Positions 1-5,197 of a stretch of DNA of 5,197 bases are shown piece after piece (within the stretch, counting starts at the first letter, position 1; each line of letters opens with the position of its first letter). A program made the position numbers and the translations under genes. Where the stretch lies: contig USOG01000107.1 of assembly GCA_900556365.1 (NCBI GenBank), positions 1 through 5,197 of the forward strand, given 5' to 3'. Under the pieces are notes generated by a model that saw only the letters and a program-made list of their open reading frames with translations, did no database searches and was not told the DNA's origin. The DNA is from an uncultured Collinsella sp. (GTDB lineage: Bacteria > Actinomycetota > Coriobacteriia > Coriobacteriales > Coriobacteriaceae).

Positions 1-93
1 ATTCGACAAGGGGCGACCATTGTGCAATCGCAAGAAGATGACGGGGCGGAATGTCAATCCTGGTCTAACAGAGCCTTATTTAATCCCCGTCCC

Positions 94-134
94 AGAAAAA
101 TCATCCCGCGCGGGCGCTTGGCTCACGCGGGATG
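94..134 (-). terminator. Intrinsic (Rho-independent) terminator closing the minus-strand gene cluster
   Basis: On the minus strand, eight bases after the stop codon of the last gene, a perfect 9-bp stem (CATCCCGCG at 134-126 with CGCGGGATG at 110-102) closes a 15-base loop and is followed at once by ATTTTTCT (101-94). A GC-rich stem followed by a run of five T is the standard intrinsic terminator layout. Read on the plus strand the stem lacks a clean T run, so it should act mainly on the leftward transcript. It marks the 3' end of the exporter and membrane-protein unit. Bases 1-93 beyond it show no supportable gene; a TTGACA (57-52, minus) occurs there without a convincing -10 partner. Confidence 0.9.
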
Positions 135-142
135 GTGGCGTC

Positions 143-1102
143 TTATTTGTCCTGCTCCAGCAGATCGGACGGTGTGCGGTCGGGCTTGCCACCGCGGAAG
201 ATCTCGCGACCGTGCAGGCGATGTTCCAAATCGCGCTCGGCCTTTTCCTCGTCAATCTTGGTCTGGCTCACCGCCGGGTCCTCAATCAGCGACGACACCG
301 AGTTCACCTGCTTTTGGATGCGCTCGGCAATCGTGTCGTCCATGCTCACGATACGCATCTTCCAGTCGATACTCGTGGCATTTGACGAGCTCTTGGTCCA
401 CACAAACGTCAGAATGGCGCTCTGATGGCCCTGTGCGGGAAACATGCCAAAGAAAGAGTCGTGCTGGATCTTGCTGTCCTCGTCGATATAGGCGTGCACG
501 TTATACACCACGCGGTCGATCTTATCGTTGAGCAACGCGTTGGTCGCAAGCGCCGCGGCCTGAATCTGCCCGTTGGACAGCAGCTCAAGCTCGTTGGCGG
601 ACGACGTGTCCAACACCGTCACCTCTACCGTACCCGTGCGCTCGTCCGCCTCGTCGACACTAAAGTCGAGCGGGAACTGCGTAAAGCCGTTACCCCACTC
701 AAGGCCGCCCTTCAGTGCCGTGGAAACGGTATCCACCGAAACGCTCTCGGACAGGTTGGCGGTGTTCAGGCGGCGCATCACGCCGTAGCCAATCTGCATG
801 CCCACGATCAACACCAGAATGCCGATAACTACGGCCATGGCGGTCTTCGTAATGGTATGGCTCACCTGCGAGCCCGAAGGGTCGTCCTCGGACAGCGGGT
901 CGATCTGCTTTGTCTGGCTCGCGCGATCTTCGCTGCGAAGCTGCGCCAGCGCCGCCTTGTCGCCGCGCTTGGCCGCGGCCTCTTTTTCGCGCATGCGCTC
1001 GGTGCGCTTTTTGGCAAGCGTCGGATCCAAAACGCCGGATGCGTCGATCTCGGAGAATAACTCCGTCACTTCTTCCGGAGTCAAAGGGTTCTTCTCAGCC
1101 AT
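143..1102 (-). CDS. Single-pass membrane protein of unknown function
   Basis: This is a 319-residue protein that I do not recognise as a named family. The start is ATG at 1102, preceded by AGGAAG a few bases upstream. Residues 1-80 are hydrophilic and strongly charged, with an Ala/Lys/Glu/Arg-rich stretch at about 28-65 that looks helical and possibly coiled-coil. One clear membrane segment follows at about 87-107 (Val/Ile/Leu/Gly-rich). The rest, about 110-319, is a soluble domain of mixed polarity ending in a very charged tail (about 285-319). There is no signal peptidase site, lipobox or catalytic motif that I can see. The layout suggests a bitopic protein, cytoplasmic N-terminus and exported C-terminal domain; the orientation is inferred from charge. 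It lies 19 bases downstream of the ABC exporter gene and just before the terminator, so the two are very probably co-transcribed. A role as accessory partner of the exporter is possible but rests only on that linkage. Confidence 0.88.
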   Translation of the reverse strand: MAEKNPLTPEEVTELFSEIDASGVLDPTLAKKRTERMREKEAAAKRGDKAALAQLRSEDRASQTKQIDPLSEDDPSGSQVSHTITKTAMAVVIGILVLIVGMQIGYGVMRRLNTANLSESVSVDTVSTALKGGLEWGNGFTQFPLDFSVDEADERTGTVEVTVLDTSSANELELLSNGQIQAAALATNALLNDKIDRVVYNVHAYIDEDSKIQHDSFFGMFPAQGHQSAILTFVWTKSSSNATSIDWKMRIVSMDDTIAERIQKQVNSVSSLIEDPAVSQTKIDEEKAERDLEHRLHGREIFRGGKPDRTPSDLLEQDK

Positions 1103-1121
1103 ATACTTCCTGTCATATCAA

Positions 1122-2990
1122 TCAGTCGAGCTCGTGCGCACGCGCACCTTCGAACTGCATTCGATAGTAACGGGCATAGGTGCCGCCGCGGGCGAGAAGC
1201 TGCTCGTGCGTACCACGTTCCACAACGCGACCATGCTCGACGGTCGCAATCTCATCGGCATGTTTAATGGTCGAGAGACGGTGGGCGATGATGATCGTGG
1301 TGCGACCGCGCGCCAGGCGCTCGAGCGACTCCTGCACCGCCTCCTCGCTCTCGTTATCCAAGGCGCTCGTCGCCTCGTCCAGGATCAGGATCTTGGGATT
1401 CTTGAGAAACACGCGCGCAATGGCTACGCGCTGCTTCTGGCCGCCCGAAAGACGGCTGCCGCGCTCGCCCACGACCGTGTCGTAGCCCTGCGGCAGCGAC
1501 TCAATGAAGGCATCGATATTGGCGCGGCGGGCGGCCTCGGCGACCTCTTCTGCCGTGGCGCCTGGCTTGCCGTAGGCGATGTTCTCGCCAATCGTACCGT
1601 CAAACAGATAGACATCCTGCTGCACCAGGCCAATGGCGCGGCGAAGGCTCTGCTGTGTTACATCGCGCACGTCCTGACCGTCGATGCTAATGGATCCGGC
1701 AGCCACGTCATAAAAGCGCGGCAGCAGCGAACACGTTGTGGACTTGCCACCGCCCGAGGGGCCAACCAGGGCGATGGTCTGTCCGGGCTTGATGGACAGA
1801 TTCATATGGTCGATCACGGAACGAGCCTCTTCGCCGCCGCCGAGCTCAACGTCCTCGTAGCTAAAGCACACGTCGCGATATTCAACCGCGCCAGCCGTCA
1901 CCTGCAGGTCCGTGGCATCCGGCTTATCCTGGATATCCGGAGCGGTCGAAAGCACCTCGTCCATGCGTTTAAAGCCGGCGATGGCCTTCTGATACGTCTC
2001 GGCCGAGTTCACAAGCGTCTCGAGCGGGGTGCAGAACAGCGAAATATAGAGCGCGAAGGTCGCCATATCGACCGCCTGCAGCTGTCCCTGGGCGACCAGC
2101 CAACCACCCAGCAGCACCACGATCACGTACAACACGCCCGAGAGCAGGCCATACGTCGCAGTGTAGATGCCCATGGCGTGATACATATTCTCCTTGGACG
2201 AAAGATAGCGGTCGTTAGAGGCGCGGAACTTGGAGCGCTCAGCTTCCTCATTCGCAAAACTCTTGACCACGCGCATGCCTGCCAGCGAATCCTGCAGCTG
2301 AGCATTAATACCGCTGATCTTTTTGCGGTTGTCGCTGAAGACCTCGCGCATGCGCATGTTCTGCCAAAACATGATGACCGCAAACACCGCCGTCACCACG
2401 GCCATGGCAAGCGCCAGCACCGGGGCGATAGCAAAGAGAATCACAAACGAACCGACGATCTCGATGCCGCAGATGATAATCCACTCGGGCACATGGTGCG
2501 CCGCCTCGCAGATATCGAACAGGTCGTTGACCACGCGGCTCATCATGTCACCCGAGCTGTTGCGATCGAAGTATGCAAAGCTAAAGCGCTCGTATTGATC
2601 GAACAGGTCCTCGCGCATCTTGGACTCCATGCGCGCGCCCATCACGTGGCCCCAATAGCTCACAAAGTAGCGGCAGGCGCAACGGATGGCATACATCAGT
2701 ACCAGGCCAACCGCGATCATACCGAGCGCCTGCATAATAGCAGCCTGACCCTGGGTAAAGAGCCCGCCGGTCAGATTGCGCAGAATGATAGGAAACGCCA
2801 GGTCAATGGCGGCAAGCACCAGGGCGCAAACAGTATCGGCAACAAAAAGCCCCATCTGGGGCTTGTAATACGAAAGAAACCTCTTAAACATAATCACCTT
2901 ACGCGGTTTTACCAAACCGCGTTTCGTCTCGACGCTGCAAGTGCTCCATTTGGACAATCTGGCCTTCAATCGTCGGTCGCGTATATCCAT
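1122..2990 (-). CDS. ABC exporter half-transporter, fused membrane and ATPase domains (multidrug/lipid type)
   Basis: This is an inner-membrane ATP-driven exporter of the MsbA/multidrug type; the substrate cannot be told from sequence. Numbering from the ATG at 2990 (622 residues), a six-helix membrane domain spans about 45-335, with hydrophobic segments near 47-70, 85-110, 170-190, 190-208, 278-300 and 306-325. The ATPase domain (about 365-612) is complete: Walker A GPSGGGKST (410-418), Q-loop VQQD (457-460), signature LSGGQ (514-518), Walker B ILILDE with catalytic Glu539, D-loop SALD (542-545) and switch His570. All catalytic residues are present, so a homodimer with two active sites is plausible; no second half-transporter lies in the window. 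The start is uncertain. The ATG at 2990 has a strong AGGAGG seven bases upstream, but the usual family N-terminus (MFKRFLSYYKP) begins at the ATG at 2891, which has AAGGTG nearby and would give 589 residues, the normal length. The extra 33 residues are basic and not conserved as far as I know. A 19-base gap separates the gene from the next one. Confidence 0.96.
   Translation of the reverse strand: MDIRDRRLKARLSKWSTCSVETKRGLVKPRKVIMFKRFLSYYKPQMGLFVADTVCALVLAAIDLAFPIILRNLTGGLFTQGQAAIMQALGMIAVGLVLMYAIRCACRYFVSYWGHVMGARMESKMREDLFDQYERFSFAYFDRNSSGDMMSRVVNDLFDICEAAHHVPEWIIICGIEIVGSFVILFAIAPVLALAMAVVTAVFAVIMFWQNMRMREVFSDNRKKISGINAQLQDSLAGMRVVKSFANEEAERSKFRASNDRYLSSKENMYHAMGIYTATYGLLSGVLYVIVVLLGGWLVAQGQLQAVDMATFALYISLFCTPLETLVNSAETYQKAIAGFKRMDEVLSTAPDIQDKPDATDLQVTAGAVEYRDVCFSYEDVELGGGEEARSVIDHMNLSIKPGQTIALVGPSGGGKSTTCSLLPRFYDVAAGSISIDGQDVRDVTQQSLRRAIGLVQQDVYLFDGTIGENIAYGKPGATAEEVAEAARRANIDAFIESLPQGYDTVVGERGSRLSGGQKQRVAIARVFLKNPKILILDEATSALDNESEEAVQESLERLARGRTTIIIAHRLSTIKHADEIATVEHGRVVERGTHEQLLARGGTYARYYRMQFEGARAHELD
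2901..2922 (-). promoter_or_regulatory. 9-bp hairpin just upstream of the internal ABC exporter start
   Basis: A perfect inverted repeat (ACGCGGTTT at 2901-2909, AAACCGCGT at 2914-2922) has a 4-base loop. In the minus-strand RNA it ends directly before the AAGGTGATT that precedes the ATG at 2891. If translation begins at 2990 it lies inside the coding sequence, over codons for residues 23-30 of the extension; if it begins at 2891 it is a leader hairpin touching the ribosome-binding site. It is not followed by a T run, so it is not an intrinsic terminator. A regulatory role is inferred from position only. Confidence 0.5.
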
Positions 2991-2994
2991 ACGC
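2979..2994 (-). promoter_or_regulatory. 6-bp hairpin covering the upstream ATG of the ABC exporter
   Basis: GCGTAT (2979-2984) and ATACGC (2989-2994) pair perfectly around a 4-base loop. In the minus-strand RNA the start codon at 2990-2988 lies two bases in the stem and one in the loop, and the Shine-Dalgarno (3003-2998) lies a few bases 5' of the stem. Such a fold could lower initiation at this ATG. It is short, so its stability in the cell is uncertain. Confidence 0.45.
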
Positions 2995-2997
2995 TTC

Positions 2998-3003
2998 CCT
3001 CCT
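2998..3003 (-). promoter_or_regulatory. Strong Shine-Dalgarno for the upstream ABC exporter start
   Basis: AGGAGG (minus strand, 3003-2998) lies seven bases before the ATG at 2990, an ideal spacing. It is the main argument for starting the exporter at 2990 instead of 2891. It lies in the open central region of the long inverted repeat, between the two arms. Confidence 0.7.
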
Positions 3004-3056
3004 CTTTTAGGCCACCTTGTCTCAAATGGAGCACTTTCGCTGACTTACACAAACCT

Positions 3057-3072
3057 GCGGGATCATTCCCGC
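3057..3072 (-). terminator. Possible weak terminator or 3'-end hairpin after the Nudix gene
   Basis: GCGGGA (3057-3062) and TCCCGC (3067-3072) form a perfect 6-bp GC-rich stem with a 4-base loop, beginning three bases after the Nudix stop codon. The bases that follow on the minus strand (AGGTTTGTG) have only three T in a row, so if it terminates it does so inefficiently. It may instead protect the 3' end of the purD-Nudix message while allowing some read-through into the exporter gene. Confidence 0.4.
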
Positions 3073-3075
3073 TCG

Positions 3076-3771
3076 TTAAAGTTCGGCCCCGCCTAGTCGG
3101 TGCGCGATGCTATCGCAGGCCAAGGCGCCCACGACGGTCTTGGCATCTTCGATCTTGCCGTCGAGCACGGCGTCGATCAGCTCGTGCAGCGGCACGAGGT
3201 CCACGTTGACGAACTCGTCATCATCGGGGTTGGGCGCATCAAACTCGAGCTTGGTAGCCAAGTAGATGTGAATGATCTCGTCGCAAAAACCGCAGGACGT
3301 GACAATCGACGTCAAAAAGCGAATGCGACCAGCCCTAAAGCCCGTCTCCTCATGCAGCTCGCGCTTGGCGCAATCGAGCGGGTCCTCGCCTGGGTCGAGC
3401 TTGCCGGCGGGAACCTCGACCGTCACGCGGTCGATGGCGGTGCGGTACTGACGCACCAGTACGATCTTGCCGCTCTCGGTCAGTGCCACAACGGCCGCCG
3501 CACCCGGATGGCGAACGATATCGCGGGCGCTACGGCGACCGTTGGGCAGTTCAACCTCAAGACGGTGGACGTCGAGGATCTTGCCCTTCCAGGCACACTC
3601 CTCCGAAAGAATCTTCTCGTGCAGCTCGGCATCGTGCGGGTCGTCGTCGCCCAGCACCAGCGCCGGCTCGTCAGCGACCTCGCCGCCAGGCTCGCCCTCG
3701 GCGTGCCCATACATGCGGCTGTCCTCTTCGACGATCTGCGCGTCCACGAGCTCTTCGTTCTTCTCGTCCAT
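3076..3771 (-). CDS. Nudix hydrolase, probable ADP-ribose pyrophosphatase
   Basis: This cytoplasmic enzyme probably splits ADP-ribose into AMP and ribose-5-phosphate with Mg2+. Numbered from the ATG at 3771 (231 residues), a perfect Nudix box (GX5EX7REUXEEXGU) spans Gly123 to Phe145, with the REL and EET core holding the metal-binding glutamates. It is preceded by EVPAG (119-123) and by a VLVRQYR strand (104-110), and followed by TSCGFCDE and IIHIYLA (158-172). That arrangement is typical of the ADPRase (NudF/NUDT5-like) branch; there most members have TSPGF where this one has TSCGF. Residues 1 to about 58 form a very acidic extension lacking in the short members. I prefer the ATG at 3771 because GAGAGGG (3787-3781) is nine bases away from it but directly abuts the alternative ATG at 3780 (234 residues). 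The gene begins about 20 bases after the purD stop, so co-transcription is very likely. Other nucleoside-diphosphate-linked substrates remain possible. Confidence 0.92.
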   Translation of the reverse strand: MDEKNEELVDAQIVEEDSRMYGHAEGEPGGEVADEPALVLGDDDPHDAELHEKILSEECAWKGKILDVHRLEVELPNGRRSARDIVRHPGAAAVVALTESGKIVLVRQYRTAIDRVTVEVPAGKLDPGEDPLDCAKRELHEETGFRAGRIRFLTSIVTSCGFCDEIIHIYLATKLEFDAPNPDDDEFVNVDLVPLHELIDAVLDGKIEDAKTVVGALACDSIAHRLGGAEL

Positions 3772-3792
3772 CCGTCTCATCCCTCTCGGACT

Positions 3793-5097
3793 TTAGGCAT
3801 CCCAGGCGTCGCGGCCACGCAGCGCGCGCAGGCCGATGTCATGACGCAGGGTCTTGCCCTCAAAATCAATCTTCTCGCAGGCCTCGTAGGCAAGGTTGCG
3901 AGCGTTCTCGAACGTGTCGCCCAGCGCGGTCACGGCAAGCACTCGGCCGCCGTTGGTCACGAGCTGACCGTCCACCACGGCGGTGCCGGCATGGTACACG
4001 GTCACGTTCTCCATGGCCTCGGCGTCGGCGATGCCGGTGATGACTTTGCCCTTCTCGTAGCTGCCGGGATAGCCCGCGCTCGTCAGAACAACAGCCACGG
4101 CCCACTCGTCACGCCAGTCGAGCTCAATCTGATCAAGCTCGCAGTTGGCGCAGGCGAGCATAACCTCGACCAGGTCGTTCTTGAGGCGCGGCAGCACGAC
4201 CTGCGTCTCGGGGTCGCCAAAGCGGGCGTTGAACTCCAGCACCTTGGGGCCGGCGGGGGTGAGCATAAAGCCGCCGTACAGGCAGCCGCGGTAGTCGATG
4301 CCCTCGGCAGCAAGCTCGGCCACGGTCTGCTCCATGACCTCCACCATGGTGGCGTGCTCCTCGTCGGTCACGATGGGCACCGGGCTGTAAACGCCCATGC
4401 CGCCGGTGTTGGGGCCAAGGTCGCCCTCGAGCGCACGCTTGTGGTCCTGCGAGGTGGCCATGGGGCGCACGGTCTTGCCGTCGGTAAAGGCCAGCAGCGA
4501 GCACTCGGGGCCGGTCAGCATCTCCTCGATGACCACAGTATTGCCGGCATCACCAAAGGTGCCGCCAAAACACTCACGCACGGCCTCCTCGGCCTGCGCA
4601 AGCTCAGTCGCCACGATAACGCCCTTGCCTGCGGCCAGGCCGTCAGCCTTCACGACCAGCGGTGCGCCCTGCTCGCGCACGTAGGCGAGAGCCGAAGCCT
4701 CGTCGGTAAACGAGCCGTAGGCGGCCGTCGGAATGCCGGCACGCTCCATGAGCTGCTTGGAGAACAGCTTGGAGCCCTCCATCTGAGCGCCCTCGGCGCC
4801 CGGGCCAAAGCAGGGAATGCCCGCCGCGCGCACGGCATCGGCAACGCCCGCCACGAGCGGAGCCTCGGGGCCAATCACCACGAGTCCGCATCCGTGGCTC
4901 TGGGCAAACGCCGCCACGGCCGCAGGATCGCAATCGTCGAGAACCACGTTCTCGCCGCAGCTCGCGGTGCCGCCGTTACCCGGCGCAATGTAGAGCTTGC
5001 CGGCGCGCGGTGATGCTGCGAGCTTAGCTGCCAAAGCATGCTCACGGCCGCCGCTGCCCAACAACAGGATGTCGATGGTTTGAGTGTCCGCCTTCAA
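3793..5097 (-). CDS. purD: Phosphoribosylamine-glycine ligase (GAR synthetase)
   Basis: PurD catalyses the second step of de novo purine synthesis: ATP, glycine and 5-phosphoribosylamine give glycinamide ribonucleotide, ADP and phosphate, in the cytoplasm. Starting from the TTG at 5097 the protein has 434 residues, normal for the family. The N-terminal domain carries GSGGREHA (14-21) and VIGPEAPL (74-81). The ATP-grasp core carries [12 protein letters not shown] (148-159), SQDHKR (216-221), PNTGGMG (229-235) and [12 protein letters not shown] (288-299), with the metal-binding Glu288 and Asn290. The C-terminal GARS domain runs from about 330 to the end. No key residue is missing. The start is a TTG preceded by a perfect AGGAGG with five bases between; the next in-frame start further up, a TTG at 5151, has no ribosome-binding site and lies in a hairpin region. 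The gene is single-domain, not fused to PurM or PurN. It leads the pair with the Nudix gene. Confidence 0.98.
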   Translation of the reverse strand: MKADTQTIDILLLGSGGREHALAAKLAASPRAGKLYIAPGNGGTASCGENVVLDDCDPAAVAAFAQSHGCGLVVIGPEAPLVAGVADAVRAAGIPCFGPGAEGAQMEGSKLFSKQLMERAGIPTAAYGSFTDEASALAYVREQGAPLVVKADGLAAGKGVIVATELAQAEEAVRECFGGTFGDAGNTVVIEEMLTGPECSLLAFTDGKTVRPMATSQDHKRALEGDLGPNTGGMGVYSPVPIVTDEEHATMVEVMEQTVAELAAEGIDYRGCLYGGFMLTPAGPKVLEFNARFGDPETQVVLPRLKNDLVEVMLACANCELDQIELDWRDEWAVAVVLTSAGYPGSYEKGKVITGIADAEAMENVTVYHAGTAVVDGQLVTNGGRVLAVTALGDTFENARNLAYEACEKIDFEGKTLRHDIGLRALRGRDAWDA

Positions 5098-5102
5098 GGG
5101 TG

Positions 5103-5108
5103 CCTCCT
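5103..5108 (-). promoter_or_regulatory. Shine-Dalgarno that fixes the TTG start of purD
   Basis: AGGAGG (minus strand, 5108-5103) lies five bases before TTG at 5097-5095. No ATG or GTG lies in frame between here and the first conserved motif, so this site decides the start and shows that purD uses a rare TTG initiator, which usually lowers translation compared with ATG. Confidence 0.85.
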
Positions 5109-5137
5109 CTATGGATGAACGGCCCGCTCCGCGCGAG

Positions 5138-5193
5138 CCCTTTGCAAGCAAATATACCCCTCGGCCGCCCGTCCGGGCTGCAAAGGGGTATAT
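5138..5193 (-). promoter_or_regulatory. Overlapping, mutually exclusive hairpins upstream of purD (attenuator-like or upstream terminator)
   Basis: In the minus-strand RNA the segment at 5193-5179 (AUAUACCCCUUUGCA) has two possible partners. AGGGGUAUAU (5161-5152) can pair with its first ten bases; UGCAAAGGG (5146-5138) can pair with its last nine, extended by two more pairs after one bulged base. Both use 5184-5187, so only one can form at a time. A small GC hairpin (GCCCG 5167-5171 with CGGGC 5174-5178) sits in the loop of the first fold. The first fold is followed by UUGCUU, a poor but possible terminator tail. It may be the terminator of a gene beyond the window or an attenuator for purD. 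It does not resemble the purine riboswitch core as I know it. Confidence 0.45.
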
Positions 5194-5197
5194 CGCA

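Larger units (their letters stand above)
2939..3036. repeat. Long interrupted inverted repeat (98 bp) enclosing the upstream ABC exporter start
   Basis: Plus-strand AAGTGCTCCATTTG (2939-2952) is the exact reverse complement of CAAATGGAGCACTT (3023-3036). The pairing continues inward after a single unpaired base (3022) with GACAA (2953-2957) against TTGTC (3017-3021). After a 3-by-3 internal loop, GGCCT (2961-2965) pairs with AGGCC (3009-3013). That makes 24 base pairs in all around a 43-base central region (2966-3008), which holds the AGGAGG (2998-3003) and ATG (2988-2990) of the ABC exporter. A CGCTG pentamer sits one base outside each arm (2933-2937 and 3038-3042), as a short target duplication would. 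It may be a regulatory leader structure or a small insertion of the MITE or palindromic-repeat kind. The repeat itself is certain; its nature is open. Confidence 0.8.

Noticed and set aside
1..57. TTGACA (57-52, minus) and an ATG at 20-18 (minus) as promoter and start of a further gene
   Set aside because: There is no good -10 at 16-18 bases and no Shine-Dalgarno before the ATG; only six codons are visible before the window ends.
22..531. A plus-strand open frame entering from the left edge
   Set aside because: It runs through the terminator and antisense to the 319-residue gene, is extremely Arg/Ser/Pro-rich and has no plausible ribosome-binding site.
798..3209. An 803-codon open frame on the plus strand opposite the exporter and its leader
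   Set aside because: It lies antisense to a clear ABC exporter, crosses gene boundaries and the structured gap, is rich in His, Arg and Ala as expected from reversed GC-biased codons, and shows no domain.
3100..5013. A 637-codon open frame on the plus strand opposite purD and the Nudix gene
   Set aside because: It spans two well-supported minus-strand genes and their junction, and its His/Ala/Gly/Leu-rich composition is that of a codon-bias shadow; no family motif is visible.
5149..5151. A TTG at 5151 as an earlier start of purD
   Set aside because: It has no ribosome-binding site, lies within the paired region of the leader, and would add 18 residues that lack similarity to PurD; the TTG at 5097 has AGGAGG at good spacing.
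5138..5193. Purine (guanine-type) riboswitch upstream of purD
   Set aside because: The three-way junction and its conserved loop sequences are not visible; only the overlapping hairpins are seen, and the leader is cut by the window edge.

Overview
The window reads as one strand of a high-GC bacterial chromosome: all four convincing genes lie on the minus strand and are transcribed from right to left. The GC-rich codon use, the long antisense shadow frames this produces and the gene content suit an actinobacterium. My impression is a gut Coriobacteriia relative such as Collinsella, but that is recognition of style rather than proof, since the window has no rRNA or other marker gene.

In transcription order: (1) About 100 bases upstream of purD hold overlapping inverted repeats that can fold in two mutually exclusive ways. 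(2) purD (5097-3793) encodes phosphoribosylamine-glycine ligase of de novo purine synthesis and starts at a TTG behind a perfect AGGAGG. (3) A Nudix hydrolase of the ADP-ribose pyrophosphatase type (3771-3076) follows purD after about 20 bases and is almost certainly co-transcribed with it. (4) A structured stretch (about 3072-2901) carries a small hairpin right after the Nudix stop, a long interrupted inverted repeat whose loop holds a strong Shine-Dalgarno and an ATG, a small hairpin over that ATG, and another 9-bp hairpin. (5) A complete half-size ABC exporter, membrane domain plus ATPase (2990-1122), comes next; the strong upstream start gives it an unusual basic N-terminal extension of 33 residues over the normal family start at 2891. 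(6) Nineteen bases later is a single-pass membrane protein of unknown family (1102-143). (7) A textbook intrinsic terminator (134-94) closes the unit. Bases 1-93 hold no gene I can support.

purD and the Nudix enzyme form a nucleotide-metabolism pair: PurD uses phosphoribosylamine derived from PRPP, and ADP-ribose cleavage returns ribose-5-phosphate and AMP to the same pool. The exporter and the unknown membrane protein form a second, tightly linked membrane pair. Whether transcription runs through from the first pair to the second depends on the structured stretch between them, which is the most unusual part of the window.
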